Assembly: GCF_003752175.1 (NCBI RefSeq)
Contig: NZ_RJVF01000016.1
Span: 62,001 to 126,000 of the forward strand
Source of the DNA: Comamonas sp. BIGb0124
Lineage (GTDB): Bacteria; Pseudomonadota; Gammaproteobacteria; Burkholderiales; Burkholderiaceae_C
Length of the DNA: 64,000 nt
Reading direction: 5' to 3'
Numbering within the stretch: position 1 is the stretch's first letter; each line of letters begins with the position of its first letter. Position numbers and translations under genes: made by a program. Below are positions 44,538 to 54,473 of the stretch, in pieces. Below the pieces are notes generated by a model. The model was not told where the DNA came from, searched no databases, and saw only the letters and a list, made by a program, of their open reading frames with translations.

Positions 44538-45611
44538 ATGTCCGTGAGCGACATCGATCTGATGAAGGCCTGGAAACAGGTTCTGACTCTGTCCAAGCTG
44601 CAGGCCGGCCAGACCGTGACCGTGCTGACCAGCGCCGACACCCACCCCCAGACCCTGCGCTGCGCCATTGCCGCAGCCAGCGACATGGGGGCTCTGGTCA
44701 ACCGGCTCGATCTGCCGCCCGTCAATGCCGAGAAGGCCCTCAGCCGCGATTCGCTGGCCTACCTGGGCACGACGCCGCTGACGGGCAACCACGCGGCGAT
44801 CGCCGCGCTCAAGGCCAGCGACCTGGTGCTCGACCTGATGACGCTGCTGTTCTCGCCCGAGCAGCACGAGATCCTGTCGGCCGGCACCAAGATCCTGCTG
44901 GCCGTCGAGCCGCCCGAGGTGCTGTGCCGCCTGGTGCCCACCGAAGGCGACCGCGTCCGCGTGAGCGCCGCTTCGCAGCGCATCGAGGCCGCACGCGAGA
45001 TGCACGTGACCTCGGCCGCCGGCACCGATCTGCGCTGTGCCCTGGGCGAGTTCCCGGCGATCCGCGAGTACGGCTATGTCGACGAGCCGGGACGCTGGGA
45101 TCACTGGCCCAGCGGTTTCGTGCTGACCTGGCCCAACGAAGGGCAGAGCAACGGCGTGGTGGTGCTCGACCGCGGCGACATCCTGCTGCCCATGAAGGAC
45201 TACGTCACCGAGCCCATCCGCCTGGACATCCGCGAAGGCTACGTGCGCGCCATCGAGGGCGGCCTGCAGGCCGATCTGCTCAAGGAATACATGGCCACCT
45301 TCGAGGACCCCGAGGCCTATGCGGTCTCGCACATCGGCTGGGGCCTGCAGCCGCGCGCACAATGGTCGATGCTGGGTCACTACAACAAGGAAACCCATAT
45401 CGGCATGGATGCCCGGGCCTTCGAAGGCAACTTCCTGTGGTCCATGGGCCCCAACAACGAAGCCGGCGGTAGCCGCACCACGGCCTGCCACATCGACATT
45501 CCCATGCGCCGCTGCAGCGTGGCGCTCGACGGCACCCCCACCGTGATCGACGGCGTGGTGCAGGACGACATCGGCCTGGCCTACGCGGCGGCCAGAAAAG
45601 GACTGCTGTGA
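44538..45611 (+). CDS. nicX: 2,5-dihydroxypyridine 5,6-dioxygenase
   Basis: A 357-residue extradiol-type, Fe(II)-dependent ring-cleaving dioxygenase that opens 2,5-dihydroxypyridine to N-formylmaleamate. It belongs to the M29-aminopeptidase-like fold. The three iron ligands reported for P. putida NicX (His265, His318, Asp320) are all present at the same numbers: His265 in SHIGWG, and His318 and Asp320 in CHIDIPM. Its stop codon overlaps the nicF start (GTGA). Confidence 0.96.
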   Translation: MSVSDIDLMKAWKQVLTLSKLQAGQTVTVLTSADTHPQTLRCAIAAASDMGALVNRLDLPPVNAEKALSRDSLAYLGTTPLTGNHAAIAALKASDLVLDLMTLLFSPEQHEILSAGTKILLAVEPPEVLCRLVPTEGDRVRVSAASQRIEAAREMHVTSAAGTDLRCALGEFPAIREYGYVDEPGRWDHWPSGFVLTWPNEGQSNGVVVLDRGDILLPMKDYVTEPIRLDIREGYVRAIEGGLQADLLKEYMATFEDPEAYAVSHIGWGLQPRAQWSMLGHYNKETHIGMDARAFEGNFLWSMGPNNEAGGSRTTACHIDIPMRRCSVALDGTPTVIDGVVQDDIGLAYAAARKGLL

Positions 45612-46270
45612 GCAACGACACCCAGACCCTCCCCATCGCCGGCGTCGAAGGCGACGTCTCGGCCTACGCACGGCAGGGCTTCGGCACGCCGCTGCCGCTC
45701 AAGGCGCCGTTCGGCCTGCTCGTCATCGACTTCGTCAACGGCTTTGCCGATCCGGCGGTGTTCGGCGGCGGCAACATTCCCGAGGCCATCGCGCAGACCA
45801 CGCACCTGCTGGCGCATGCGCGAGCCCAGGGCTGGCCGGTGGCGCACAGCCGCATCGTGTTCTCGGACGACGATGCCGACAGCAACATCTTCTGTCTCAA
45901 GGTGCCGGGCATGCTCACGCTCAAGGAAGACAGCCCGGCCAGCGCCATCGTGCCCGAGCTCGCGCCGGCGGCCGGCGAGTACGTGGTGCGCAAGAGCACG
46001 CCCTCGGCGTTCTTCGGCACCATGCTGGCACCCTGGCTGGCCCAGCGCGGCGTGCAGACGCTGCTGGTGGCCGGCTGCGTGACCAGCGGCTGCGTGCGCG
46101 CCAGCGTGGTCGATGCCATGCAGGCGGGTTTCCGCCCGCTGGTGGTGGCCGATTGCGTGGGCGACCGCGCGCTGGGCCCGCACCATGCCAATCTCTTCGA
46201 CATGGCGCAGAAGTACGCGGCCGTGATGCCCCTGGCGCAGGCGCTGGCCAGCGTCGAGGCACTGGGCTGA
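45608..46270 (+). CDS. nicF: Maleamate amidohydrolase
   Basis: A 220-residue cysteine hydrolase of the isochorismatase/nicotinamidase fold that releases ammonia from maleamate to form maleate. The triad is Asp41 (VIDFVNGF), Lys129 (VRKSTPSAF) and Cys162 in GCVTSGCVRAS, followed by SVVDAM. The GTG start at 45608 overlaps the nicX stop, showing translational coupling. The catalytic Mo subunit of nicotinate dehydrogenase follows after 46 bp. Confidence 0.94.
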   Translation: MSNDTQTLPIAGVEGDVSAYARQGFGTPLPLKAPFGLLVIDFVNGFADPAVFGGGNIPEAIAQTTHLLAHARAQGWPVAHSRIVFSDDDADSNIFCLKVPGMLTLKEDSPASAIVPELAPAAGEYVVRKSTPSAFFGTMLAPWLAQRGVQTLLVAGCVTSGCVRASVVDAMQAGFRPLVVADCVGDRALGPHHANLFDMAQKYAAVMPLAQALASVEALG

Positions 46271-46316
46271 ACCTCACGCCCCGACGCCGACCGCCCCCGA
46301 CCCTCGCTGCCTTGCC

Positions 46317-48647
46317 ATGACCCCGCTACCCCAGCCCCGCCTCCAGCGTCAGGATCTGCTCAGCCGCCAGGGCGCGCTTCTCATCGTGCGCGACCCGGTG
46401 GCGGGTGCCCGGCCGGCGCCGGGCCAGCCGGGTGCGGCATCCGACTATGTGCCGGGCACGCCCGACATCTTTGTCGCCGTGCTCGACGAGGGGGCCGATC
46501 GGCCGGCCCGCGTGATGGCCTTCAACGGCCACGTCGACCTCGGGACCGGCATCCGCACCGCCCTGGCCCAGATCGTGGCCGAGGAGCTGGAGGTGGCCCT
46601 GTCACAGGTCGAGATGGTGCTCGGCCATACCGAGGGCGCGCCCAACCAGGGGCCCACCATCGCGAGTGCGACCATCCAGATCTCGGCCGTGCCGCTGCGG
46701 CGGGCGGCGGCGCAGGCGCGCGAGCACCTGCTGGTGCTGGCGGCATCGGTCTTCGGTGTGCCGGCCGCGCAGGTGCGCGCGGCCGATGGCCATGTGATCT
46801 GCGATGTCGCAAGCGACGGCGGCGGCGACGGTGCCGCGCCGCGGCGCCTTTCTTACGCCGCGCTGCTGTCGGGCCGCCAGGATGTCTTCCGTCTGGCCGA
46901 GAGCGTCAAGCTCAAGCCCGCCGGCGAGTACCGCATCGTGGGGCGCGGTGCGGCGCGGGTCGATATTCCGGCCAAGGCCACCGGCGCGCTCACCTTCGTG
47001 CACGACGTGCGGGTGCCCGGCATGCGCCACGGCCGTGTGCTGCGCCCGCCTTACCACGGGCGCGATGCCGGGCCGTTCATCGGCCGCAGCCTGCTGTCGG
47101 TCGATGCGGCTTCGGTGCAGCATCTGCCGGGCCATGTGGCCGTGGTGGTCGACGGGGATTTCGTCGGTGTGGTCGCCGATCGCGAAGAGCAGGCGGCGGC
47201 GGCCGCGCGTGTGTTGCGGGTGCAGTGGCGCGAGCCGCCGCCCGCGCCGGACCTCTCCGATCTGGCGGCGGCCCTGCGCGGCCATCCGTCCGTCCTGCGC
47301 CCGCTGCTGGCCCAGGGCGATGCCGACGCCGCCCTGGCCGATGCCGCCGTGGCTCTGCAGCGGACCTATGTCTGGCCCTATCAGATGCACGCCTCGATCG
47401 GGCCGTCCTGCGCGGTAGCCGAATGGCGCGGCGAGCAATTGACGGTGTGGTCCGGCACCCAGAACCCGCACATGCTGCGCATCGACCTCGACCGCTTGCT
47501 GGGCGCGGGTGAACAGAACATCGAGATCGTCCGTCTGGAAGCCGCCGGCTGCTACGGACGCAACTGCGCCGACGACGTCTGCGCCGATGCCGCGCTGCTG
47601 GCCCGCGCCGTGGGTTCGCCCGTGCGTGTGCAGCTCACGCGCGAGCAGGAGCATGTCTGGGAGCCCAAGGGCACGGCCCAGCTCATGGAGGTGCAGGGGG
47701 CGCTCGACGAACGCGGCAACCTGTTGGCCTACGATTTTGCGACCCGCTACCCGTCCAACGACGCGCCGCTGCTGGCCCTGCTGCTGACGGGCAAGGTGTC
47801 GGCCGAGCCCCGCACCCTGGAAATGGGCGACCGCACCGCCGTGCCGCCCTACCGGTATCCGCACCTGCGGGTGGTCTGCCACGACATGCCGCCGCTGGTG
47901 CGGTCGTCCTGGCTGCGCGGCGTCTCGGCCTTGCCGAATTCGTTCGCGCACGATTGCCTGCTCGACGAACTGGCCTTCGAGGCCGGCGCCGATCCGGTCG
48001 AGTTCCGCTTGCGCCACCTCGACGACCGTCGCGCCGCCGATCTGGTCGGCGCCGTGGCGCAGCGCGCCGCCTGGCAAGCGGGTGACCGGGGCAGCCGCGG
48101 CGCGCCCGGTCCGGACGGCCTGCTGCGGGGGCGGGGCGTGGCCTACGCGCGGTATGTGCACAGCCGTTTTCCCGGCTTCGGCGCCGCCTGGGCCGCCTGG
48201 GTGGTCGATCTCCAGGTCGAGCCGGCCAGCGGCCGCATCCGCGTGAACCGGATCGTGGTGGCGCAGGACACCGGCATGATGGTCAACCCCGACGGCGTGC
48301 GTCACCAGATCCACGGCAATGTCATCCAGTCGCTGTCGCGCGCGTTGCTCGAGCGGGTCGACTTCAATGCCCAGGGCGTGGCCAGCCGGGAGTGGGGCGC
48401 CTACCCCATCATCGGTTTTGCCGATCTGCCGGAGATCGACGTCCTGCTCATGGACCGGCAGGACGAGCCCCCCATGGGCGCGGGCGAATCGGCCTCGGTG
48501 CCGGGTGCGGCGGCCATCGCCAATGCCCTGTTCGACGCCACCGGCTGCCGTTTCCGCGAGCCGCCGTTCACGCCGCAGCGCATCCGGCAGGCCCTGGCGT
48601 GGCGTGGCGTGCACACGGTGGACGACACGGAAATACAGATTTCGTAG
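46317..48647 (+). CDS. nicB: Nicotinate dehydrogenase catalytic molybdopterin subunit (NicB Mo part, no cytochromes)
   Basis: A 776-residue xanthine-oxidase-family Mo subunit. The N-terminal Mo-binding region (FNGHVDLGTGIRTALAQIV; GPTIASATIQIS) is followed by the a/b hammerhead (about 220-310) and the second Mo-binding region, with the catalytic Glu724 in MGAGESASVPG. It should hydroxylate nicotinate at C6 using water-derived oxygen. Unlike Pseudomonas NicB it ends without cytochrome domains or a membrane helix, so electrons must leave through NicA to the separate tri-haem protein at 37,444. It is the last gene of nicE-D-X-F-B. No signal peptide is seen, so its active site is probably cytoplasmic. 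Confidence 0.88.
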   Translation: MTPLPQPRLQRQDLLSRQGALLIVRDPVAGARPAPGQPGAASDYVPGTPDIFVAVLDEGADRPARVMAFNGHVDLGTGIRTALAQIVAEELEVALSQVEMVLGHTEGAPNQGPTIASATIQISAVPLRRAAAQAREHLLVLAASVFGVPAAQVRAADGHVICDVASDGGGDGAAPRRLSYAALLSGRQDVFRLAESVKLKPAGEYRIVGRGAARVDIPAKATGALTFVHDVRVPGMRHGRVLRPPYHGRDAGPFIGRSLLSVDAASVQHLPGHVAVVVDGDFVGVVADREEQAAAAARVLRVQWREPPPAPDLSDLAAALRGHPSVLRPLLAQGDADAALADAAVALQRTYVWPYQMHASIGPSCAVAEWRGEQLTVWSGTQNPHMLRIDLDRLLGAGEQNIEIVRLEAAGCYGRNCADDVCADAALLARAVGSPVRVQLTREQEHVWEPKGTAQLMEVQGALDERGNLLAYDFATRYPSNDAPLLALLLTGKVSAEPRTLEMGDRTAVPPYRYPHLRVVCHDMPPLVRSSWLRGVSALPNSFAHDCLLDELAFEAGADPVEFRLRHLDDRRAADLVGAVAQRAAWQAGDRGSRGAPGPDGLLRGRGVAYARYVHSRFPGFGAAWAAWVVDLQVEPASGRIRVNRIVVAQDTGMMVNPDGVRHQIHGNVIQSLSRALLERVDFNAQGVASREWGAYPIIGFADLPEIDVLLMDRQDEPPMGAGESASVPGAAAIANALFDATGCRFREPPFTPQRIRQALAWRGVHTVDDTEIQIS

Positions 48648-48749
48648 CAGAAGATTCTTTCTACGCATGGGGTTCCCGGCTTTGGGGGCCGGGGAGGATG
48701 TCTTGACGGCCCCAGCGGACAGGGCGGCAGACGTGAGAAAATGCCGGCC

Positions 48750-50030
48750 ATGAACGCGATCAACACCCATGAACTGATGCAGACGCTGGGCTCGCAGGCC
48801 AAGGCCGCATCCGCCCATATGGCCCGCGCCGGCGCCGCCGTCAAGAATCGGGCCCTGCTGCGCCTGGCCGAGCTGCTGCGCCGTGAAACCGAATCGCTGC
48901 AGGCCGACAACCGTCTCGACCTGCAGCGGGCCGAGGCCGCCGGCCTGACCGGCCCCATGCTCGATCGGCTCAAGCTCACGCCCCGGATCCTCGAGACCGT
49001 GGCGCTGGGCTGCGAGCAACTGGCCGCCATGCCCGACATCATCGGCGAGATCAGCGGACTGCGCGAGCAGCCTTCGGGCATCCGCGTGGGCCAGATGCGT
49101 GTGCCGCTGGGTGTCTTCGGCATGATCTACGAGAGCCGTCCCAACGTCACCATCGAGGCGGCCAGCCTGGCGATCAAGAGCGGCAATGCGGCCATCCTGC
49201 GCGGCGGCTCCGAGGCCATCGATTCGAACAAGGCACTGGCCCGACTGGTGCAGCAGGCCCTGGCCGATGCCGGCCTGCCGCCGGATGCCGTGCAGCTCGT
49301 GCCCACCATCGACCGCGAGGCGGTGGGGCAGCTCATCGCCATGCCCGAGTACGTCGACGTCATCATCCCGCGGGGGGGGCGTTCGCTCATCGAACGCGTG
49401 AGCCGTGACGCGCGTGTGCCCGTGATCAAGCACCTCGACGGCAACTGCCACACCTACGTCGACGACCCCTGCGACCTCGAACTCGCCGTCAAGGTCGCCG
49501 ACAACGCCAAGACCCAGAAGTACAGCCCCTGCAATGCCAGCGAAGGCCTGCTGGTGGCGCGCGGCGTGGCGGCGGCCTTCCTGCCGCTGATCGGCCGTGT
49601 CTTCGCCGACAAGGGCGTGGAGATGCGCGGCTGCCCCGAAAGCCTGGCGCTGCTGCGCGACGTCCCCGGTGCCCGGCTCGAAGCCGCGACCGAGGCCGAC
49701 TGGTCGACCGAGTACCTGGCCCCCATCATCAGCGTCAAGGTGGTGGCCGGCGTCGACGAAGCCATCGCCCACATCAACCGGTATTCCTCGCGTCACACCG
49801 ATGCCATCCTCACGCGCGACCATGTGCATGCACAGCAGTTCCTGCGCGAGGTGGACTCGGCCAGCGTCATGGTGAACACCAGCACCCGTTTTGCCGACGG
49901 TTTCGAATACGGCCTGGGTGCCGAGATCGGCATCAGCACCGACAAGTTCCACGCCCGCGGGCCGGTCGGCATCGAAGGCCTGACCTCGCTCAAGTGGGTG
50001 GTTCTGGGCCAGGGCGAAATCCGCCAGTGA
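48750..50030 (+). CDS. proA: Gamma-glutamyl phosphate reductase
   Basis: A 426-residue glutamate-5-semialdehyde dehydrogenase of proline synthesis. The catalytic Cys261 is in [10 protein letters not shown]; other signatures are [29 protein letters not shown] and [18 protein letters not shown]. An ATG at 48741 is also open, but 48750 is preferred on spacing. proA commonly follows holA in Burkholderiales; here it resumes the backbone after the pyridine island. Confidence 0.95.
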   Translation: MNAINTHELMQTLGSQAKAASAHMARAGAAVKNRALLRLAELLRRETESLQADNRLDLQRAEAAGLTGPMLDRLKLTPRILETVALGCEQLAAMPDIIGEISGLREQPSGIRVGQMRVPLGVFGMIYESRPNVTIEAASLAIKSGNAAILRGGSEAIDSNKALARLVQQALADAGLPPDAVQLVPTIDREAVGQLIAMPEYVDVIIPRGGRSLIERVSRDARVPVIKHLDGNCHTYVDDPCDLELAVKVADNAKTQKYSPCNASEGLLVARGVAAAFLPLIGRVFADKGVEMRGCPESLALLRDVPGARLEAATEADWSTEYLAPIISVKVVAGVDEAIAHINRYSSRHTDAILTRDHVHAQQFLREVDSASVMVNTSTRFADGFEYGLGAEIGISTDKFHARGPVGIEGLTSLKWVVLGQGEIRQ

Positions 50031-50073
50031 CCGCCGACCCGGTCCGCTCCCGCACCCTCACTCGACCCTTCGC

Positions 50074-51540
50074 ATGAAAATCATCATCCTGGGCGCCGGC
50101 CGTGTCGGCGAGAGCGTGGCCGAAAGTCTGGTCTTCGAAGGCAACGACATCACCGTCATCGATACCGATGCGCAGCGCCTGCGTTCGCTCGAAGACCGGT
50201 TCGACCTGCGCGGCGTGGTCGGCAGCGGCATCCAGCCGCGCGTGCTGGCCGAGGCCGGAGCCCACGACGCCGACCTCTTCATCGCCTGCGCGGCGCTGGA
50301 CGAGACCAATCTGGCCGCCTGCAAGATCGCCCACGCCAGCTTCAACGTTCCCACCCGCATCGCGCGGGTGCGTGCGCCCGATTTCCGCGAGGACGCCACG
50401 CTGCTGTCCAAGGAGAACTTTGCCGTCGACTGCGTGATCTGCCCGGAAGAGTCGATCACCCGCTACATCGACAAGCTGGTCGACTACCCCGAGGCCCTGC
50501 AGGTGCGCGAGTTCGCCGGCGGCGCGGCCTGCCTGCTGTCGGTGCGCGCGGTGCTGGGTGCGCCCATGGTGCACCACAGCATCTCCGAACTGGCGGCGCG
50601 GGTGCCCAATGCCGCCATGCGCATCGTGGCCATCTACCGACGCCTGGCCGATCAGCCCGACCGTTTCATCGTCTGCAAGGGCTCGACGCGCATCGAGGCG
50701 GGCGACGAGGTCTTTGTGCTGTCGGCACGCGAACACGTCGAGCCGGTGCTGGCCGCGCTGCACCATGCGCAGCAGCCGGTGCGCCGCATCATGATCGCCG
50801 GCGGCGGCCGGGTCGGCGAAAGCGTGGCGCTGGCGCTGGCCCGCAAGATGCCGCTCAAGATCATCGAGGCCGACAAGGAGCGCTGCGTGCAGCTGGCCTC
50901 GCGCCTGCCCTCCAACGTGCTGGTGCTCAACGGCGACGCCACCGACGAGGATCTGCTCGAGGAAGAGCACATCGAGGGCGTGGACCTGTTCCTGGCCCTG
51001 ACCAGCGACGACGAGGACAACATCATGTCGTGCCTGCTGGCCAAGCGCATGGGGGCCACGCGGGTGCTGTCGCTGCTCTACCGGCGCAGTTATGCCGACC
51101 TGATGCACGGCACGCAGATCGACATCGCGCTGTCGCCTTCGCAGGCCATGCTCGGCGAGTTGCTGGCCTATGTGCGGCGCGGCGACGTCGAGGCCGTGCA
51201 CAGCCTGCGCCGGGGCGTGGCCGAAGCGCTCGAGATCGTGGTGCGCGGCGATGCCAAGAGTTCGCGGGTGGTCGGCGAGCGCATCTGCGACGTGAAGCTG
51301 CCCGAGGGCTGCTCCATCGGCCTGGTGGTGCGCGGCATGCCCGAACCCGCCGGCCACGACGAGGAGGGCAAGCCCAAGCCGGTGCGCAGCGCCATCGGTC
51401 AGGACCGGCCGCGCGTGCTGATCGCCAGCGACGACCTCGTCATCGAGAGCAACGACCACGTGGTGATCTTCCTGCCGCGCAAGCGTCTGGTGCGCGAGAT
51501 CGAAAAGCTGTTCCAGCCGCGCGCCACCTTCTTCGGCTGA
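50074..51540 (+). CDS. trkA: Trk potassium transporter peripheral subunit TrkA
   Basis: A 488-residue TrkA with two tandem RCK modules. Each has an NAD-binding Rossmann motif (ILGAGRVGES near residue 4; IAGGGRVGES near 243) followed by a TrkA_C domain. It binds nucleotides and gates the TrkH channel on the inner face of the membrane. trkH follows after 27 bp. A charged insertion of about 20 residues (PAGHDEEGKPKPVRSAIG) lies in the last TrkA_C domain. Confidence 0.95.
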   Translation: MKIIILGAGRVGESVAESLVFEGNDITVIDTDAQRLRSLEDRFDLRGVVGSGIQPRVLAEAGAHDADLFIACAALDETNLAACKIAHASFNVPTRIARVRAPDFREDATLLSKENFAVDCVICPEESITRYIDKLVDYPEALQVREFAGGAACLLSVRAVLGAPMVHHSISELAARVPNAAMRIVAIYRRLADQPDRFIVCKGSTRIEAGDEVFVLSAREHVEPVLAALHHAQQPVRRIMIAGGGRVGESVALALARKMPLKIIEADKERCVQLASRLPSNVLVLNGDATDEDLLEEEHIEGVDLFLALTSDDEDNIMSCLLAKRMGATRVLSLLYRRSYADLMHGTQIDIALSPSQAMLGELLAYVRRGDVEAVHSLRRGVAEALEIVVRGDAKSSRVVGERICDVKLPEGCSIGLVVRGMPEPAGHDEEGKPKPVRSAIGQDRPRVLIASDDLVIESNDHVVIFLPRKRLVREIEKLFQPRATFFG

Positions 51541-51567
51541 GCGCGGCCCCTTTCTGACTGCACTCCG

Positions 51568-53034
51568 ATGCGCGACCACTTCCCTGTCCTGAGCATGCTG
51601 GGCATGCTGCTGATGATGATGGCCGGCGCCATGGCCGCGCCCCTGGCCGTCTCGCTTCACCTGGGCGACCGCATGGCCGACAGCTACATCGCCGGCATGG
51701 TGCTGACGGCGGTGGCCGGCGGCATGCTGTGGCTGGGACTGCGCCGCCACGGCACCGAGATGCAGCCGCGCCACGGCCTGCTGCTGGTGACGCTGGCCTG
51801 GGTGGTCATGCCCTTGTTCGCGGCCATTCCGCTGCTGCTGGCCTTTCACGAGATGGGCCGGCCGCTGAGTTTTGTCCATGCGTATTTCGAAACCGTCTCG
51901 GGCCTCACCACCTCGGGCGGCACGGTGATTTCCGGGCTCGACAGCCTGCCGGTCTCCGTCAACTTCTGGCGCACCTTCTTGCAGTGGATGGGCGGCATGG
52001 GCCTGCTGGTGCTGGCCGTGGCGGTGCTGCCGCTGCTGGGGGTGGGCGGCAGCCAGCTCTTCAAGGTCGAGGCGGCCGGCCCCATGAAGGACAACAAGCT
52101 CACGCCGCGCATGGCGCAGACCGCCAAGGGCCTGTGGAGCGTCTACGCCGGCATGTCGCTGTTCTGTGCGCTGGGCTACTGGTGGGCCGGCATGCGGCCG
52201 CTCGATGCGCTGATGCACATGTTCACCACCGTCAGCCTGGGCGGCCTGTCGAGCTACGACACCAGCCTCGGGCATTTCAAGTCGCTGCGCGTGGAGCTGG
52301 TCGCCGTCGTCTTCATGCTGGCGGCCAGCTGCAACTTCGCGCTGTATTTCAGCGCCCTGCGGCGCGGCAGCCTGGCCGGTTTCTGGCACGATCCCGAACT
52401 GCGGGGCACGCTGCTGGTGATGCTGGGCAGCGGCCTGTTCGTGAGCCTGCTGCTCTGGTACAAGAACATCTACCCCCTGGCCGAGGCGCTGCGCTACGGC
52501 ATGTTCAACACCATCTCGGTGGCCAGCACGACGGGTTATGCCACCGCCGACTATCTGCACTGGCCGGTCTTTGCACCGGTCATGCTGCTGCTGCTGTCGG
52601 GTGTGGCCACCAGTGCGGGCTCGACCGGCGGCGGCATCAAGATGGTCCGCCTGCTGCTGCTGCTCAAGCAGGCCAAGCGCGAACTGCAGCGGCTGTCGCA
52701 TCCGCGCGCCATCCGTCCGGTCACGCTGGGCGGCAAGGTGGTCGACAACCACGTCATCTTTGCCGTGCTGGCCTTCATCTTCATGTACGGCTGTACCGTG
52801 CTGGTGCTGACGATGGTGCTGCTGCTCACCGACCTCGATCTGGTCACGGCGTTTTCTGCGGTGCTGGCCAGCGTCAACTGCATGGGGCCGGGCCTGGGCG
52901 AGGTCGGGCCGCATTCCAATTTTGCGGTGCTCGACGACTTCCAGATCGCGGTCTGCACCCTGGGCATGCTGCTGGGACGCCTGGAAATGCTCAGTTTCAT
53001 CGCGCTGCTGATGCCCGGTTTCTGGCGAAAATAG
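51568..53034 (+). CDS. trkH: Trk potassium transporter membrane subunit TrkH
   Basis: A 488-residue potassium channel-like membrane protein. Its four pore-loop repeats are visible: SGLTTSGGTV, TVSLGGLSSYD, ISVASTTGYATAD and SVNCMGPGLGEVG. SAGSTGGGIKMVR is the intramembrane loop region that regulates the gate. It takes up K+ with TrkA in the inner membrane. An A/T-poor, G+C-rich inverted-repeat stretch (53040-53095) follows the stop and may terminate the operon. Confidence 0.95.
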   Translation: MRDHFPVLSMLGMLLMMMAGAMAAPLAVSLHLGDRMADSYIAGMVLTAVAGGMLWLGLRRHGTEMQPRHGLLLVTLAWVVMPLFAAIPLLLAFHEMGRPLSFVHAYFETVSGLTTSGGTVISGLDSLPVSVNFWRTFLQWMGGMGLLVLAVAVLPLLGVGGSQLFKVEAAGPMKDNKLTPRMAQTAKGLWSVYAGMSLFCALGYWWAGMRPLDALMHMFTTVSLGGLSSYDTSLGHFKSLRVELVAVVFMLAASCNFALYFSALRRGSLAGFWHDPELRGTLLVMLGSGLFVSLLLWYKNIYPLAEALRYGMFNTISVASTTGYATADYLHWPVFAPVMLLLLSGVATSAGSTGGGIKMVRLLLLLKQAKRELQRLSHPRAIRPVTLGGKVVDNHVIFAVLAFIFMYGCTVLVLTMVLLLTDLDLVTAFSAVLASVNCMGPGLGEVGPHSNFAVLDDFQIAVCTLGMLLGRLEMLSFIALLMPGFWRK

Positions 53035-53159
53035 CCGGGCGGCGGGGCCGGGGCCCCGGCCTGCGATGGCCCCGTCTTGAGAAGCGGGCCCGCCGCCCCA
53101 ACTAGAATGGACTGTTCCCGACCAGGCTATCGTCGTCCGTCTACGTATAAAGCAACTCT

Positions 53160-54473
53160 ATGGTCCCCCATCTCATCACAGCCCTGACGGGGCCCATCAA
53201 CGAACTCGAGCAGCGCATGCTCGATGCCATGCCCGCCATCGAACGCTGGTTCCGGCTCGAGTGGATGGAGCACACGCCGGCCTTCTACAGCGCCGTCGAC
53301 ATCCGCAACGCCGGTTTCAAGCTTGTGCCCGTGGACACCAGCCTGTTTCCGGGGGGCTGGAGCAGCCTCACGCGCGACATGCTGCCGCTGGCCGTGCAGG
53401 CCGCACAGGCGGCGATCGAGAAGATCTGCCCCGAGGCGCGCAACCTGCTCATCGTGCCGGATGTGCGCACCGACAACTCGTTCTACCTGGCCAACCTGCT
53501 GCAGATGCAGCGCATTTTCGAGAATGCCGGACTGAACGTGCGTTTCGGCTCGCTGGATCCGGCGGTCAAGTCGGCCAAGGAGTACAAGCTGCACTCGGGC
53601 GAGACGATTCTGGTCGAGCCGCTGCAGCGTACGCGCAACCGGCTGGGGCTCAAGCACTTCGATCCCTGCACCATCCTGCTCAACAACGACCTGCATGCCG
53701 GCGTCCCGGGCATCCTGGAAGACCTGCACGAGCAGTACGTGCTGCCGCCGCTGCACGCGGGCTGGTCGCAGCGCCGCCGCTCCAACCATCTCAAGGCCTA
53801 TGAAGAGGTGGCCAAGCGCTTCGGCAAGCTGCTGGGCATCGATCCCTGGCTGATCAACCCCATGCACACCCACCTGGGCGAGATCCAGGTCGGCAAGGCC
53901 GCCGACATGGAGCGCCTGCGCACCGAGGTCGACGCCTTGCTGGCGCGGGTCCGGCGCAAATACAAGGAATACGGCATTTCCGAAAAGCCGTTCGTGGTCA
54001 TCAAACCCAACAACGGCGCGGCGCATGGCGATCCGCTGGGCGGCTCGCCGCCGGTGCTGACGGTGCGGGATTCGTCCGAGCTCGAAGCCCTGCTGCGCAA
54101 GCCGCGCGGCAAGGCCGGCAGCGCCAAGGCCGCCAACGCTCCCATCGACCTGTTCCTGCGCGAAGGCGTGCTGACCAACGAACGGGTGCACGACGCCGTG
54201 GCCGAGCCCGTGGTCTACATGCTCGACCGCTACGTGGTGGGCGGTTTCTACCGCATCCATGCCGAGCGCAGCAGCGACGAGAGCACCAATGCGCCCGGTT
54301 CGCGTTATGTGCCGCTGGCTTTCGCCGAAAGCCATCACCTGCCGCAGCCGGGCGAAAAACCCGGCGCCAGCGCGCCCAACCGCTTCTACATGTACGGCGT
54401 GATCGCGCGCCTGGCCATGCTGGCGGCCAGCTACGAGATGGAAGCCACCGATCCCCAGGCCGAGGTCTACTGA
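53160..54473 (+). CDS. gshA: Glutamate-cysteine ligase, proteobacterial GshA type
   Basis: A 437-residue enzyme of the Acidithiobacillus/betaproteobacterial glutamate-cysteine ligase family, which is ATP-grasp-like and unrelated in sequence to E. coli GshA. Characteristic segments are DTSLFPGGWSSLTRDM, VPDVRTDNSFYLANL, LNNDLHAGVPGILE, VVIKPNNGAAHGDPLG and FYRIHAERSSDESTN. It makes gamma-glutamylcysteine for glutathione. The first 125 bp upstream holds a TAGAAT hexamer that may be its -10 element. Its stop codon abuts the stop of the convergent thiL gene (TGATCA, no spacer). Confidence 0.9.
   Translation: MVPHLITALTGPINELEQRMLDAMPAIERWFRLEWMEHTPAFYSAVDIRNAGFKLVPVDTSLFPGGWSSLTRDMLPLAVQAAQAAIEKICPEARNLLIVPDVRTDNSFYLANLLQMQRIFENAGLNVRFGSLDPAVKSAKEYKLHSGETILVEPLQRTRNRLGLKHFDPCTILLNNDLHAGVPGILEDLHEQYVLPPLHAGWSQRRRSNHLKAYEEVAKRFGKLLGIDPWLINPMHTHLGEIQVGKAADMERLRTEVDALLARVRRKYKEYGISEKPFVVIKPNNGAAHGDPLGGSPPVLTVRDSSELEALLRKPRGKAGSAKAANAPIDLFLREGVLTNERVHDAVAEPVVYMLDRYVVGGFYRIHAERSSDESTNAPGSRYVPLAFAESHHLPQPGEKPGASAPNRFYMYGVIARLAMLAASYEMEATDPQAEVY

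Noticed and set aside
46602-49952. A 1116-codon minus-strand open frame across nicB and proA
   Set aside because: Antisense shadow of two well-supported genes; repetitive His/Arg/Gly-rich translation, no ribosome-binding site or domains.
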